A stretch of 64,000 nucleotides of DNA from Diphasiastrum complanatum (Eukaryota > Streptophyta > Lycopodiopsida > Lycopodiales > Lycopodiaceae). Below are positions 10,666 to 22,963 of the stretch, piece by piece (the first letter of the stretch is position 1; each line of letters opens with the position of its first letter). Where the stretch lies: assembly GCA_029204225.1 (NCBI GenBank), contig CM055099.1, positions 60,425,919 to 60,489,918 on the forward strand. Reading direction: 5' to 3'. The notes under the pieces are model-generated. The model was not told the DNA's origin, made no database searches, and saw only the letters and a program-made list of their open reading frames with translations. The translations under genes and the position numbers were made by a program.

Positions 10666-10960
10666 CTTGACGAGAAGCCTTTCTGATTGTTGCACAAGGC
10701 AGAGTCTCCCAATCCAAGAAATTGCGGGCCAGCCGTCCACCCCTCCACCAGTGAATCCCCCAGGCACTACCACCAACAGATATTGTTCCTTTCTCTACAT
10801 GGGGGACTTCTCTACGTCCACGCCTTCCTCCAGGTGCCTTTTTCACAGAAACTCCGGCAACACTTGCAGCAACTACACTTGAGGGGATCAGCTCAGGAGC
10901 ATCTTCGACAATCTTGGACCAATCGTTGTTTAGAGCAACCATTCTCAAGCCGCACCCCAT
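10666..10960 (-). CDS. PTM-like: PTM-like exon 4, last one visible
   Basis: Begins after CATGGTAG in phase 0 (MGCGLRMVALNNDWSK) and ends at CGTCAAG/GTAGTC in phase 1. It includes SVKKAPGGRRGRR and IHWWRGGRLARNFLDWETLP, which are PTM-like. Relatives continue with several hundred further residues, including a second PHD-like region and membrane spans; none is seen between here and position 1. Confidence 0.85.
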
Positions 10961-13900
10961 CTACCATGATAGTCCATGTCTCATTATCAGGACTTAAAAC
11001 ATACAAAATTAGCTTGGAATAAGAGACCCCCTTATGCATTCCAAAAACTAAACATACAAATAGTAACATGGTGTAGAAATTCAAGCTAAACAGAAAGCGT
11101 CCAAAAATTTGAACTGACTCATCTGGTCTACAACTTCTTCAAAGTCAACTTTAGATTAAGAAGACCTTTCTTACTTCTAACAATGCAGCCTTGATATCAT
11201 GAATAGATGCAGCCTGCTCTACCCGCTTGCGCCAACGTCTTCTTTGCTCGGTCTTTTCCCAAGGCCCAACAAGCAGGCCATGAATATTATCTTCCATGTA
11301 CAACATATATGAAGCAACAGCCGGAAGATGATCATGACCTTTCTTGATTGAACGTATTCCTCCCAATATCAATGCAGCACCTGCAGAAAGCTTTTTTGCG
11401 ACCTGGTTCAAGAAACATGTTTTCCTGTTGGGGCTTTGGCAGGCAAAGCACCATCCACACCTCTCTTTCGGGGTTTCCATCAACTTCTTTTTAGTGCTTG
11501 GCCAATAGAATGTAACAGGTGCCTCAGAAAAGGCCTTCATTTGTAACGTAGCCCACGCTTTCTTTTGAGACCCAGTCCCTTCCAACGCTTGTTTCTCCCC
11601 AGCTGAAGCCGTGATGAAATTAGCAGCAGCAGAAGCTGCTGCGTCTCCTAAAATATAGTGGTTGACAAAGAGATATGCCTTTGAGCTTCTATCATCTTCA
11701 AGGAAGTCCTCTTGCAATTGACTACGAGCTCTTACTCTTGTAACCTTCTGCAGTACAGATGCTGAAGGAGGCGACCCTAAATGCTCTTGATCCACCAAAA
11801 TGTTACTGTTCTGTGACAATCTCAAAGATGGCCAAGCTGCATTATTATCTTCAAGGTCTTCATGTCTCGGTTTGCTTACTTTATCCCCTGTGTGGATCTC
11901 TATAGCAGGCAACTTTGTTTCAAATTGACAGGTTTCATGCTGGCCAAGCTGGGCTGAGTCATAAACTAGCACACCTTGTCCATGTCCTTCACTGCCCCTT
12001 TCCAACTTTTGATTGATATCCATCTCAGTGTTTGAATCTTCCTTGCATTGGTGCAAAGTTACAACATCTTTTTCAAAGTTATTTTCAAACTTACCTGATT
12101 CTGCATTGCAAGCACTTTCCTTATCCACAGTCGGATCTTTGTCAACCTGTTCAACAGTCTTACTTGAATCTGCAGATAAAATACCAATATCAGCATTGTT
12201 CAAAATATCCCCTGCTTTGCTGTCAGCCATGTCCACCTGTTCAACCAAAATAAAGGTTTTAGATCCAATTCCAGTAATGGCCTTATTGCCAAAAGCACCT
12301 CCCACTGTCAAATTCTCTGCAGCCTGCTCTAGCCTTTTAAGCAGAACTCCACCTGTGCACCTGTCATTACTCTTCCCGATATCTGGAACTACTAGAGGTT
12401 TAAGCTGAGACATGTCATTGGCCTTTTCAATATCTACAACCTCAAGGACTTGTTCCATGGTAGTTATTTCTGGAGCAATCACACCTTGCTTAGGTTCTTG
12501 TATAGCATTTATGATTGAATTACAACAGGCAATCTCCACTTGGGCATGAACTAGAGCTGAATTGGTCACTGCCATATGACTGTTTGGTCCAAACTTTGTA
12601 AGTTGCTTTGGCACAGGAGATGATATTTTTGTATCTGAGATCTGAGTCTCAAATACAGTCATTTCAACTGAAGGCCCTTTAGATAACGAACTCATCAAAG
12701 ATGGGAACTCCTGCATTTCTTTGGATAGTGTGTTTAAGATTTCTGGTTGTTGATCAGCATTGCGAAGTTCATTCTTTGGTATTAAGGTAGTCCCACCCGA
12801 CAAATCATGTGAAAATCTCCATAATTGATGGATACCCCTTTCAATTTCCTTGAATACAGGACCACATAACTCTAAAAACTCCAGAACTAAAGGCAAATCT
12901 GGATAGGCATAATAATAACTCTGAACAGCATTGCTCTCAGAAGAAGTTTCAGACCTGCATGCATAACATCAAAAGCCCTGACATAGGTCATTTTCCAGAA
13001 TTTGGTTCAAATTGATATTTAAGACAGCATCATGCAAATTGAGTTACCTTTATTTAACAAGCTGCAATTTTCAAGCCAAATAGTATATTGGAAAACTCTG
13101 TAACACTGCCAGATTTTTTGAAACTAAAAATCTTCTCAAATCTTTGAGACTATTCATATTGGCATGGATGGAGATCCAAGGGCGTGTAAATGGATAACTT
13201 GGAAATGGCATGCCCCCTGAAACTCAAGAAAACAATGAAGATCAAACAAAAATTCAAACTCAAAACAAGATTTTTGATGGGGTACTTACACCAAAAGATA
13301 TCCACAAGTCGCAGTATATACACGACCATGTGGATCCATGCCAAGAAACTGAGAACCTCTAAGACTTTTTCGCAGCTGCAAATTCTCATTTTGTTGTTCA
13401 ATGATACACTCTGGACAATACCAATCCCCATCTGGCAAGGACAACTTACAAAGACCAATGCATCTAGAGTGGTAAGCAGCAGGGCATCCATCACAACAAA
13501 TCAAATTTCCATCCATGCCACACAATACACATTCATCACTGTTCAAATCACAGTCATCTTGTAGCTGTTCCAAATTTCTCGTTGGTGATGTGATATCTTT
13601 TGGTTCTTTAAACCTTGCCACAAGGCCATTGTGTCTCTTCCCACCATCATTCGACTTTTGAATTCTTTGAATATTAGACCCCTGATCATAAGATACACTT
13701 CTTGATAAACATCTCGTCCTTAAGCCTATCGACTTGTCATTTGCCTGCTCTGAATCGGTATCAAAAGATATACTTCGCTTCACACTAAGATCAGTGAGCG
13801 CTCTCCAGTTCGCCCACGTATTAGATTTTGGCGTATGTATTTTTGTGTCATCGAGGTCTATTTCAGCTTCTAAATCTGCTCGAGTAGCAATCTCAGCCCT

Positions 13901-15307
13901 AATCTCATCAGTTTCTAAAGCTTTTTGGCACAGAAAACTTAAGGTGGCCAGCTTTGTTGTTGTTTCCACCCTATAGTACTCTGTCTTCCCTAGACCTAGT
14001 TGCAAAAGACTCTTACCGTGTTCTTTGCTGAAGCCATGAGTTAATAGAAAAGCCACCAAGTAAGAAGGCCATGTTACAGAATCCAAAAAATTCCAATCCC
14101 GATGCCTGCAATGTAATGCAATCAACACAGCATTTATTGACTTCACATGAACATAATCTTTAGCAAAACAACATAGCCTAGGATTCAAAATTTACCTGAG
14201 AACAATGGTAGCCATTTTAGACCCATCTGCAGCCAATCTTTCAAGATGTCTCTGAAGTAAACGCAGAAGGCTGACATGCACGGAGTCGATCATTCCATTA
14301 GCCTCCTTCAAAACTAAGCAAGCAGCAAAATCCTTCAAGAGAAATGGACTTAAGAATAGAACCCAGCTGAAGGACCTGAGAAAGGTGAAGACTTCGAAGA
14401 GGTCTGCAACAGACTCAATAGGTATAGGAAGGTCAGTGGAGGAAGGAGGTAAGGGTCGCAAAGGTGGAACCTCCAATGCTTGGACTTGTGAATCCGACTT
14501 TTGGTGCTCTTCTATTCCAGAGCTTTCACTTTCCTCACAATCCTCGTCAGAACTATCAACTTTGGTGCCAACTTCTTTATCTCCTGATACCAAAATTTGC
14601 TGAAGAGGTGTACTCGGTATTTTACACTCTCGTAGCCTCTTGGATGCCCTACTGGCAGGAGATTTTCCATCTGGAACTGGAGTTTCCAAAAGACGTTTCT
14701 TGCTTATGCCATTATCTTTTTTTGATAACTGGTCTTCTCCTCGTTTGCCTTTTTCTTCATCATGCGGAGGATTCTGACTATTGGGTCCCCCCAATTGCCT
14801 GCTTCTACAACTTCTAGTCGAACTTGAAGGCTCTTCAGTCTGCTCAGCAGTTTCTTCTTTGATCAAACCATTGAGCACATCTACAGCCACGGTATTCACA
14901 AGATCACCTCCTGAATTTCTTGTGGTTATTTCACCCACAATAATTTCTTTGGATGAGCTCTTAGACTTCTTGTTTCTTACTTCCCTTTGTTTTGATCTCA
15001 GCTTCCGCTCTTCAGTTTGTCCACATACCTCAACCCTATCATTTTCGTGCAATCTTTTCCTAGATGCACTGGCTGGTCTCTCTGATGCAGCAAGATCATT
15101 TTTAACATCAGCAAGAATCTCTTTGAGCTCATGAAGCTCTAGCTCTTCCCTGTCTCCGTCATCATATTTAACTCTGTAGTACCCGCTGCGGCAGTTAAAA
15201 GAGATCACTTTTCCATTGAAGTATCCATAGCCAGTAAACAGCTTCTTTACTGTTCTGCCAATCAAATCCTCGTCGCACTTCTGCTCTTCTTTTCCTGTAT
15301 CCACCAT
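10666..15307 (-). CDS. PTM-like: PTM-like protein with Tudor-like, DDT and PHD domains, 5' four exons
   Basis: Host gene for a nuclear chromatin reader of the plant PTM (DDT domain-containing) type. By eye the exons are 15307-14196, 14105-13290, 12954-11175 and 10960-10666. All junctions have GT/AG ends and phases 2, 2, 0 and 1 that keep one frame (about 1334 codons). Domains in order: Tudor-like segment (residues ~10-65, SGYYRVKYDDGD), a basic/acidic linker, DDT (about 297-370, ESVADLFEVFTFLRSF, LLRLLQRHLERL) continuing into exon 2, a C4HC3 PHD finger (about 560-605, CVLC..CDGC..H..C..DWYCPEC) followed by LGMDPHGRVY and CGYLL, then a long low-complexity part and the conserved CGWCFACQ and HWWRGGRLAR blocks. 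In Arabidopsis PTM is reported as a plastid-to-nucleus signalling factor with C-terminal membrane segments; that C-terminal part is absent here. Exon 1 may be preceded by a 5'UTR intron, because TTTAAG abuts the ATG. Confidence 0.9.
11175..12954 (-). CDS. PTM-like: PTM-like exon 3 (long linker and conserved Cys block)
   Basis: Begins after CATGCAG and joins in phase 2 (V-SETSSESN...). It ends at TTAGAA/GTAAGA. The first two thirds are Ser, Glu and Asp rich and poorly conserved in type. The C-terminal third holds NHYILGDAAASAAANF, VTFYWPSTKKK, CGWCFACQ..C and AALILGGIRSI, blocks I associate with PTM homologues. There is no internal stop over 1780 nt. Confidence 0.88.
13290..14105 (-). CDS. PTM-like: PTM-like exon 2 (DDT end and PHD finger)
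   Basis: Begins after CATTGCAG and joins in phase 2 to give RHRDWNFLDSVTWPSYLV. It ends at GT/GTAAGTA after CGYLLV. It contains the complete PHD finger with all eight zinc ligands, which in this class of finger commonly reads H3K4me3 (a family property, not shown here). Confidence 0.9.
14196..15307 (-). CDS. PTM-like: PTM-like exon 1 (Tudor-like segment and DDT start)
   Basis: 1112 nt from ATG at 15307 to the donor CTCAG/GTAAAT. The start is the first Met of the frame and opens directly into the Tudor-like segment (GRTVKKLFTGYGYFNGKV). Unlike Arabidopsis PTM as I recall it, there is no AT-hook-like RGRP stretch before it. Several Lys/Arg-rich clusters between residues 80 and 260 could be nuclear localisation signals. 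The DDT core is complete up to the splice site. Confidence 0.9.
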
Positions 15308-16800
15308 CTTAAAGCAAGAATGCTGAATACGTAAGAGGAGCCGAGCAGAAAAAGATGGATTTTCTCCAACGAACCAAGCTAATCTGGGATGAAGAGAGAA
15401 AAGGGCAAGTAGATAAAAATATCAAACGATATAAACTCCTTAACAAATACTGTCTTGCTAAGAATTGTGTGACGGAAGCCCTTCTTCCGCCTGTTTGAAT
15501 TGGTGGGATATAATAAATGTCTCGAACCTCTCCACTCTTCATGAAACCTGTGTGGCAGATTGCTTGATGGGAACACTAAAATACTATAAGGTGATATTTT
15601 GTTCAATAAATTCATACCATCAAAACAGGTTTCCAGCTTTACGTCTCATCTGACTGCTTTTGAATCCACTCCTCACCTGACTTCTTGAAAGTGCACTCTC
15701 AATGATCATGTGAATGCAGAAAACTAAGGCATTTGCCATTCTTGAAAATATGCATGCAGGTGATAATCAAGAAAATTAGTTCTAGAATTCTTCAAATGTG
15801 ATATAGAGAAAAAAAGCTCGTCAAGTGTGATATTAAATAAAAGTTGAAGGGAAGCATGAGATAGTGGAAACCGTAAATCGGATAAGGCTCAGAATTTTCT
15901 TCTACTTAACAGTATGTAAAAAACCCCAAATAGCCAGTGCAAATAGGGTAAAAGTGGCTAGCAATGTTGCTAGCTTTCATAAAATCCATCATGCTCAATG
16001 GAGGATTGATGCTATAACGAAAGTGGCGAGCATAGAGAGAACACTTAATACAACGTAAAGCTACAATCTTTCCGCGAAGAGTGGGATGCACAAACTTATA
16101 AGGAAAAATCCATTAGGTTTAAAGAGAACTGCTACGAATCGTTCGCTTACTTAAACCCATTCCAATCAGGTAACAAAAAGTGAACGAATGGGGTGCGATT
16201 AGCCTCTGATAAAGATAAAGCGCTACATTTTCATAAAAGATAGAAACTGAGACGGCAGAGAGGGAGGCACCCTAAATCCTAAACCAGATGCGGTCATAGC
16301 TCTTAATTTCATAAATCAGAACAAAGCTCCAAGGCAACCCCGTGCGAAGAGCAAGCATCATTCCAACAAAATCTCATTGCTAAGAAAAGTCAAGAAAACC
16401 GAAACCACCACGAGCTCTGCGGGGCAGGAATCGGAATTTGGAACAGTAGCAGGCCAAGAATGAGCAAAACCACCGAAGCAGACTCTTATGCGAGGATCAA
16501 TAGATGCTTGAAGCGGCAACAGATCAGAGACTAAACCGCCATCGCCATAGCCGAAACGCACATCCCAGGAGGCAGCAGCGCAAACACGAAGCAGCAGCAG
16601 CAACAGCAGAAGAGAGACGAAGCGAATGGCGACGATGGCGGGTGAAGAAAAGAAAAAGCTCCAAAAAAGCATAAAAAAAAATAAAAGCAGCAGCAGGAAA
16701 GCGAAAAAGACCATCGCCCTAACTCTCTCTCGCTTTTCCCTAGAAAGACAAAGACCTAAGACCACCGACCAGTCTTGAGCATCCCATATTTTCTTCCAAG
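15308..16800 (-). promoter_or_regulatory. Upstream region of the PTM-like gene, possible leader exon
   Basis: The sequence from about 16330 to 16800 is richer in G+C and CpG than its surroundings and contains CTG/CAG-type runs, as at many plant transcription starts. A 135-codon minus frame (16765-16358) begins with Leu-rich hydrophobic runs and then SWDVRFGYGDGG. I cannot match it to a family; it may be an upstream ORF in a leader exon. No clean donor linking it to the acceptor at 15308 was identified. Confidence 0.4.
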
Positions 16801-17388
16801 TACCGCCTCTTTTCTCAGACTTTATTGGGTTGCTGTTGCGGGAGAGCAGGCCCTAACAGCGACGCGCTTGACCTTACAATGAGGACAATTCAACGTTCAG
16901 TTAGCTGCGGTTAGCCATTAACTGCGGTTAGGAGGTGGGTTCGCGGGTCGTGGCCTCCCTCCATAGTAAATTTTGGGGTGTGTTTTTTGAAAGTTTAGCG
17001 CCGTTGGAAAGTCTCCACATTCCCATGTTTTTGAAAAGATGGAGCCCTAAACCACTTAACCACTCCAACCCCCCCATTTTTTGTTTCTTGCTAGTCGTGA
17101 TGCACCTCAAAGAGCAAAATATTCCTGGGTCTTGCATGATGACGAAATATATGTCAAACAACCACCGTCCAATAGAAATGTACCCCACAACAAGTATGCC
17201 GAAATGTTTTGCTAGCAATTATGACGAAACGTTGGGCGGGAGACGGTAGTACGATGAAAATTTAAAAGAATAAAAAATATTCACGCTTGGGTATTCGAAA
17301 GGAAGACGGCCCGCACTTCGATTGGGCCTTCCCCCCATGGTCAAGGCCTTGCCTCTGACTTTAGTTCTCTGCAAAGTCCATCTTTAGA
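16801..17388. other. Unassigned stretch
   Basis: Two opposed open frames of about 100 codons overlap here (16928-17249) with no motif; I treat neither as a gene. Confidence 0.5.
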
Positions 17389-17413
17389 GGGGGGGGGGGG
17401 GGGGGGGGGGGGG
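17389..17413. repeat. Homopolymer of 25 G
   Basis: Uninterrupted run of G, followed about 25 bp later by a short (CA)n tract (17437-17452). Its length may not be exact, because such runs are error-prone in sequencing. Confidence 0.95.
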
Positions 17414-17453
17414 TTGGTTCCTAAGGCACAAATCTTCACACACACACACACAA

Positions 17454-18016
17454 AATTAAGTAGACTAATTGTGGCTTTGTTGGTCGATACCTCATTTATA
17501 TTATCGCGAGGTAATGGATTTACATGTGAAGAGGCCCTGAGAGAGTAGGAAATATATCAACAAATCGATATGAATTAAAAGCTTTACTTCTGTGGCGTGT
17601 TGTCATAGTCTTATCTTAAATGATGATAAGTTTTCCATGAACAAGCCCTTCGATACTTTGGAAAAAACAAAAGGAATAGACATATTCCGATTCCACAATT
17701 CCAATCAATAGCAATTATCATCTATGCCACCATTTGATCAAATAATGCCACATTGGAGTAGTGATCTATATAATCAAACTGAGAAATTTAACTTAGAAGG
17801 AAAACTCCTTCCAAACAAAGACATGTTTGCTACGAAATTATTCTTGTGGAACTAATCTAGTACTCCTATATGATGAAAAGAAACACTACCAAAAGTTTTT
17901 TTGAAAAATAGTGGATTTTGTGTTAAATGCACTATAATATCTTGTTAGAATTTTCACCTAATTCCACTTTTAATGAAGACATGTCAAATCTACAAAAAAT
18001 ACTAAAGTTTTCTACC
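17454..18016. other. Unassigned AT-rich stretch
   Basis: No gene or repeat family recognised. Confidence 0.5.
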
Positions 18017-18131
18017 AGTGTGCATAAATACACGGAAGTTCCGCTCAGTATGTAAAAATACAAGGGATTCGACACAGTCAGCAAAAATATACAACATTTG
18101 GCATAGTTTGTAGAAACACACTGTTTTGGGC
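18017..18131. repeat. Degenerate 29-30 bp tandem repeat, four units
   Basis: Units start at 18017, 18047, 18076 and 18105, each with an AGT...(C/G)(T/C)A...AAAATACA-like core (for example AGTATGTAAAAATACAA). The core resembles the repeated motif in copia LTRs at 25.8 and 54.4 kb, so this may be a decayed LTR part. Confidence 0.6.
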
Positions 18132-19440
18132 AAACGATCGATGTTGGTCAATGAAAATTCCAAGTTCGTAGAATGACATTTTAGGCGATTGAAAAATGTC
18201 AAAAGGCATAAATAGGCAAATTGCCAAAAGGCCTAAGTCAAAAAAAAATGATGATCAACATTTTTTTCCTATTAAGCCTAATCGCCATAATACAAGTCCT
18301 AGAACCAGATATGTAAAGGAGTTGTTGCACAGGTTCAGGCTACATGATTGTAAGCCAATGGACTGTCCTAATGAACCAGGCAAAAAGCTCTCTAAGACAA
18401 CTCTCAGTCATTTGATGCTACTTTGTATAGATAGTTGGTAGGAAGCTTGATATATCTCACTACGACTAGACCAAATGTTAGCCGAACTTTTGTCCCTAAA
18501 AATCGGACTAATGTGGGCAAAAATGTTCACAAAAGTTGTAGAAAGTTATATGTACAACCAGCAACATTATAGAGAAAATGGCACAAAATGTCAATAAGAT
18601 GGGGACCCAGCCCACCCTTAAAGTGGCTAGAGAAATTTCTGTGGCCGTAAAATGGGCCTTTGTGTAGATTTTCAGGCACCATCTAAAAAATGAACGAGTG
18701 TCGATTTTTGTAAGCCAAGCGAAAAAAAAATTGACGGTTTATATAGAAACAGGTCCCAACCCACCTAAATGTGGCTAGTAGAAGTTTTAAGGCCTTAGAA
18801 TTGGCCCGAACTTAAAAATGCCACCATTGCCAAGCGCCTTTTGATGTATTGAAAAATATTTTACTAATGAAAAAACCTCTTTGCTTTTCAGAGACGGTCA
18901 ACTTTTGGTTTGAGATTGCTCTAGTCTGTCATACGGGAAGAATCGTCAACTTGGATATCTGGAAATTGCACCAATTGAGTTTCTAGCGGCAAAAGACCAA
19001 GACAAATCGACATGACGGTACCTAACGGTCAAAATACTGGGGGAAGCAATAAGAAACATGCAGTGGTCATCATAAATTACAGAGCAGATAATCATGTCAT
19101 GAGACTATTGGATAAGTACTGGAATGAGTGGGCATAATAACCTTGCTAGTCTTTCAAAGGCCTCTAAGCTAGCCACGTGTCAAAAAGTGGGAGGTTGGCT
19201 CTCACTTGGCAATCATTGGCAATAAGTGACAAAAACCACATTTTTGCAATATGTCAAGAGTTCCATGGGGAGTACAGGAAAAGTGAAAAAGGTGATTATC
19301 ATGAGGAGAGAAAAGTTAAAGAGAAAAAAAAAAAAAAAAGGAGCCCACAAAATTTAGACAGAGGGCAAAGAGGACATGAAGTGGCAAAATAGAGTTGAAG
19401 GGTGGCAAAGTGGCAAAATGAAATGGAGTTTTTAGTCACC
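18132..19440. other. Unassigned AT-rich stretch
   Basis: No gene recognised. Two segments near 18600 and 18750 share a GACCCA..CCCACC(C)T...GTGGCTAG pattern followed by GGCC(G/T)TA, an old direct duplication. Confidence 0.5.
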
Positions 19441-19489
19441 ATTATAAAAAGGGGTGGAGATCAACCAGATTAGTCTCTTCTAAGCTCGC

Positions 19490-19533
<44 letters not shown>

Positions 19534-19540
19534 CCCCACC
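19441..19540 (+). promoter_or_regulatory. TATA-like box followed by (GCTC)n(TC)n tract
   Basis: ATTATAAAAAGGGG (about 19441-19454) is followed about 30-40 bases later by TAAGCTCGCTCGCTCGCTCG and then a (CT)n run to about 19531. TATA plus a downstream CT-rich tract is a common plant core promoter or LTR U3/R layout. No gene with recognisable coding follows, so an LTR origin is likelier than a host promoter. Confidence 0.4.
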
Positions 19541-22500
19541 CCTCCCCTCCTGTTTGGGTATTGAGCTCCATTTTGTGGAAAGAATTTTCAATCTCTGTGT
19601 GTATTGAATTGAGTGCCCCATTCTCCTTAATGGCAGTGGGGACCCATTTTGTGAGCATTGAGCCTCCAGTTTGCTTGATAAACACTAGTGATGCTAGCAA
19701 TTATGGAGCTAAATTTGTGTGTTGTAAGTGGTGGGTTATCTCTCTTGCTGTGAGACTCATTTAGTGAATTTGCTCTTGCCATATTGAGAAGAATTGTCTT
19801 TGCCTTGTGATAAGCAGTTGCTCATTGGATTGAACACACTTTTCTAAGATACGCAACACTAACAATCAAATCATCATTCATGCAAGCTCTGCATATCTAT
19901 CTCAGATGGTTGGTTGATGTGGGAGTAAATATTGTGAGGAGGGTAGTGTAAATCATTCACAACCTGAACCGCTCCAAAACCACCATTACTGAATGATGCC
20001 TATGAGTTAATCCCTCTGGCCATACGCCCCGTCAGCCTGAATATATGCCATTACTAGTGCTGCTTTTGCTATATCAATGGTGAAAAGTTTGTGATGAACA
20101 TGTGTATGTGAAGAAGAGCCGTGAGAATGAAATTTCAGCTATGTGGGGAGCATTCTTTTTCTTGAGAATAGGGATGGTGAATTAGCCTGGACACACTGTT
20201 ATCTACCACATTACTTGCAAACGAAGTATGATCCATAGAGTACCTCTCTGCTGGGAAGAGAATATGAGAATAACCAATCCACCACTCTATATTACACGCA
20301 TTTGAAGAGGGAGGATTATGTTTTTGACAGTTGGGATCTGAACTCATGATAAAGGGAAGAACAACCCTCTCCCTCATCCTAGAAGCGGACCACTCTACCA
20401 AGACTCTCCGACCAGAAGATTCATGGACTGCAACTGGGGTATACAAGCACTCTGATGACTATATACATCAACCAACAAAGGTGAGCCACATTATGGCCGC
20501 ATTCGCATTCTCATAAGAATTTCGTGGAGTCCCAAATCATCAGTAGCGACCCAGCTGGGCACCACCCTGCAGAAACGATCCATCGTCATTAAACAATCAG
20601 CACCCTGCATCCAGCTCTCAGTCGGAGGCATTTCCAACGTGCTACCCCGTGATCATCTCCCCTCTCTATACCCTGTTCTGAGCATAGGTAGAAGGTGCGC
20701 TCACTCTCATCCTCACAGCCATTCAGTAGGCCGCGCACTTCCAAAGCTGGGCAATCAAATTGAACGAGTGTTTTGGAAACTTTTAATCCCATATCTTAAG
20801 GAGTCAAAATTTTGTAGTTGTCGATTTTTGGGAAAAGATATCGGTTCCATTCCTTAAAAATGTCAATTTTCCCGAACACTGGTCAAATTCTACAATGATC
20901 TATTATGATTTTCTCCTGGCCAAAAGCAACAAGGAGAGGCACGCTCCTAATATGAGTAATCTCTCTATGTGTTACAACAAACTCAGCGAGCGAGTCGTGG
21001 GGATGGATGCTTTTCTTTGGAATACCCATTGTGAAAAGCTGGGGAACAACACACGTTTGGCTGGACCACAACATGAGGATTTGAAGGCAAAACCAATTAT
21101 TAAGCAAGTATTTTGCAAGGGGGGCCGCATCTTTTTAAGGCAACGGTGGTATACCCGCCCGCGCGTTTGGTAGCCCGAGCTACATACCTCATCCGTGCAG
21201 CTAGAGCAAGTCAACCGTTAACCAAAAGCTATTGAGGTACGTTCACACTCTCAATTTTTGTATAACCGTCATATTCATGGATGATTGACTTGCCGAGGTG
21301 TCCTTGAACAGTTGTTAATGAATAATGTGTATGGAGAAAGGCATGGTTAATAAGGAAAAGTGAGAAAGAATATATTTAATTAGGGAAGCTCTGGTGTGAG
21401 TAAAAAATAATTTAACTCATTGACTGGTGAACTTTTAATACAATTGTCTATTATGTTCACTAGTGAAGTGGCTAGTAAAAATTTTCACAGAAATAGCAAA
21501 AACCAGGTAGGGCAAGTAAAAGGCTTATTTTAGCGAGAAACTAAAAAGTGGCTAAGTACTGATATGGATCAAGATTTGAGAGAAAATGAAGATGGACAAA
21601 GATGGATGATCTCCATACCCATGCTCAAAAGTTGAACAACAAAAAGAGTAGTCCCTTTTTCGTGCCTCCCTAAAAATGTCATTTGAGAGGCTAAGAATGA
21701 AATTTTGATATACTACTAGGTGAGTATCAATTGTAGTAGGGTTTCCAATGAGGATAGGGCAAATCCAACATAGAAGTGAAGAATTAGGCAACTAAGAGTG
21801 TCACCGACTTTGGCATAGGGTGTAAAGATGAAATGGTGCCTAAACCATGGAGATAACTCATTTTCTAGTTTTTTTTTTCTCGTTTCATTAATCTAGACAT
21901 CATTGGCTCTTGATCTTCTCATCATGAAGTTTATCTTTTCAACGGACTTGAACAATGTATTAATGTGGATCTTATGGATCTTTAATTTCGTAAACTAAAT
22001 CAATAACAGAATTAAACAATGATAAAGCAAGTGTCTCATCATCCATAAACAATCACATATAAAAAAAATAGGAGGGCCTTTGCCAAAATGAAGTACAAGG
22101 AGGAGGAGGAGTTTTCTCTCTCTCAATTTCTATTCTCTCAAAATGATACAAAGGTTCTCAAAAAGTGATGTCCATTGGCCTTATATAGGCAAAAGTAGAA
22201 TTAGGGTTGAGTGACCCATTCCCAAATGCCTTACCTGAAACCCTGTGCCATAATAACTCAAGCTACACAAAGTTTTAAGATTATATTCTTTTTAACTACT
22301 TGGGTCCCACTTTAACAATTGGGCCCATTGAGCTAGTTGACCATTCATCCTCATGCCTTTGGCATGCAAATACATTACACCATTTTAAGGTGTTTGACTT
22401 TATAGAGCTATTTCACATGTGTGCATTTTTTTAGACACAATCATGTTTTTCTTTCGGTTGTTGTAATATTTGGTTGTGAAGCCCCAGACTTGTCATTCAT

Positions 22501-22744
22501 TCGTTGGTTGGTCCTCTACTTGTCGACTTTATTGTAATGGCTTCCTCCTAGTAGATATAGATTCTTGAACTATGCCATTGCTATTCTTCTGTTGACGGTT
22601 TCAATAGTGCTGGAATTCGTTATTTCACAATTGATTTGGGTCTTTCTGTATGATTGGCAGCAACTAAAAATCCGCTAGAGGGTTGTCGTAGGAATCTTAT
22701 AACATCTCCACGTACATCACATGTGATGGATTCGTGGTTTGATG
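19541..22744. other. Unassigned AT-rich stretch
   Basis: Many short opposed open frames and no domain. The T-rich, low-coding character and TE scraps on both sides suggest old repeat debris. Confidence 0.5.
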
Positions 22745-22963
22745 TTAAGTTTTCAATGCTTTCCAAACATCCCTCATTGTAACAACATCACTGATGTGCA
22801 CGATTACATGATCTTTCACCAACAAATTTATCAAGAGTAATGTTTTATGAGCCCTTTTGCCATACGCTCTCATATTTGTAGGAGTCTTCATTTTGAATTT
22901 CCATATAATATAATTGGATACATCGTCCAATTTCCTATTATCTCCAAACACAAATTCATGCAA
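22745..22963 (-). pseudogene. Copia gag fragment
   Basis: The minus frame reads KLDDVSNYIIWKFKMKT and then KRAHKTLLLINLLVKDHVIVH and MRDVWKALKT, the N-terminal pattern of copia gag of the UBN2 type. It is isolated, with no LTR or primer site recognised next to it. Confidence 0.75.

Noticed and set aside
13734-15134. Several plus-strand frames of 70-120 codons opposite the PTM-like exons
   Set aside because: Shadows of the minus-strand coding exons.
16358-16765. 135-codon frame with Leu-rich start, like a secreted protein
   Set aside because: The Leu runs come from CTG/CAG-type repeats in a CpG-rich leader, no family match is recognised, and it lies just upstream of the PTM-like gene. Kept only as a possible leader feature.
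20135-21214. Cluster of overlapping 60-100 codon frames on both strands
   Set aside because: No conserved motif, no splice-joined protein found, and composition is like the surrounding non-coding DNA.
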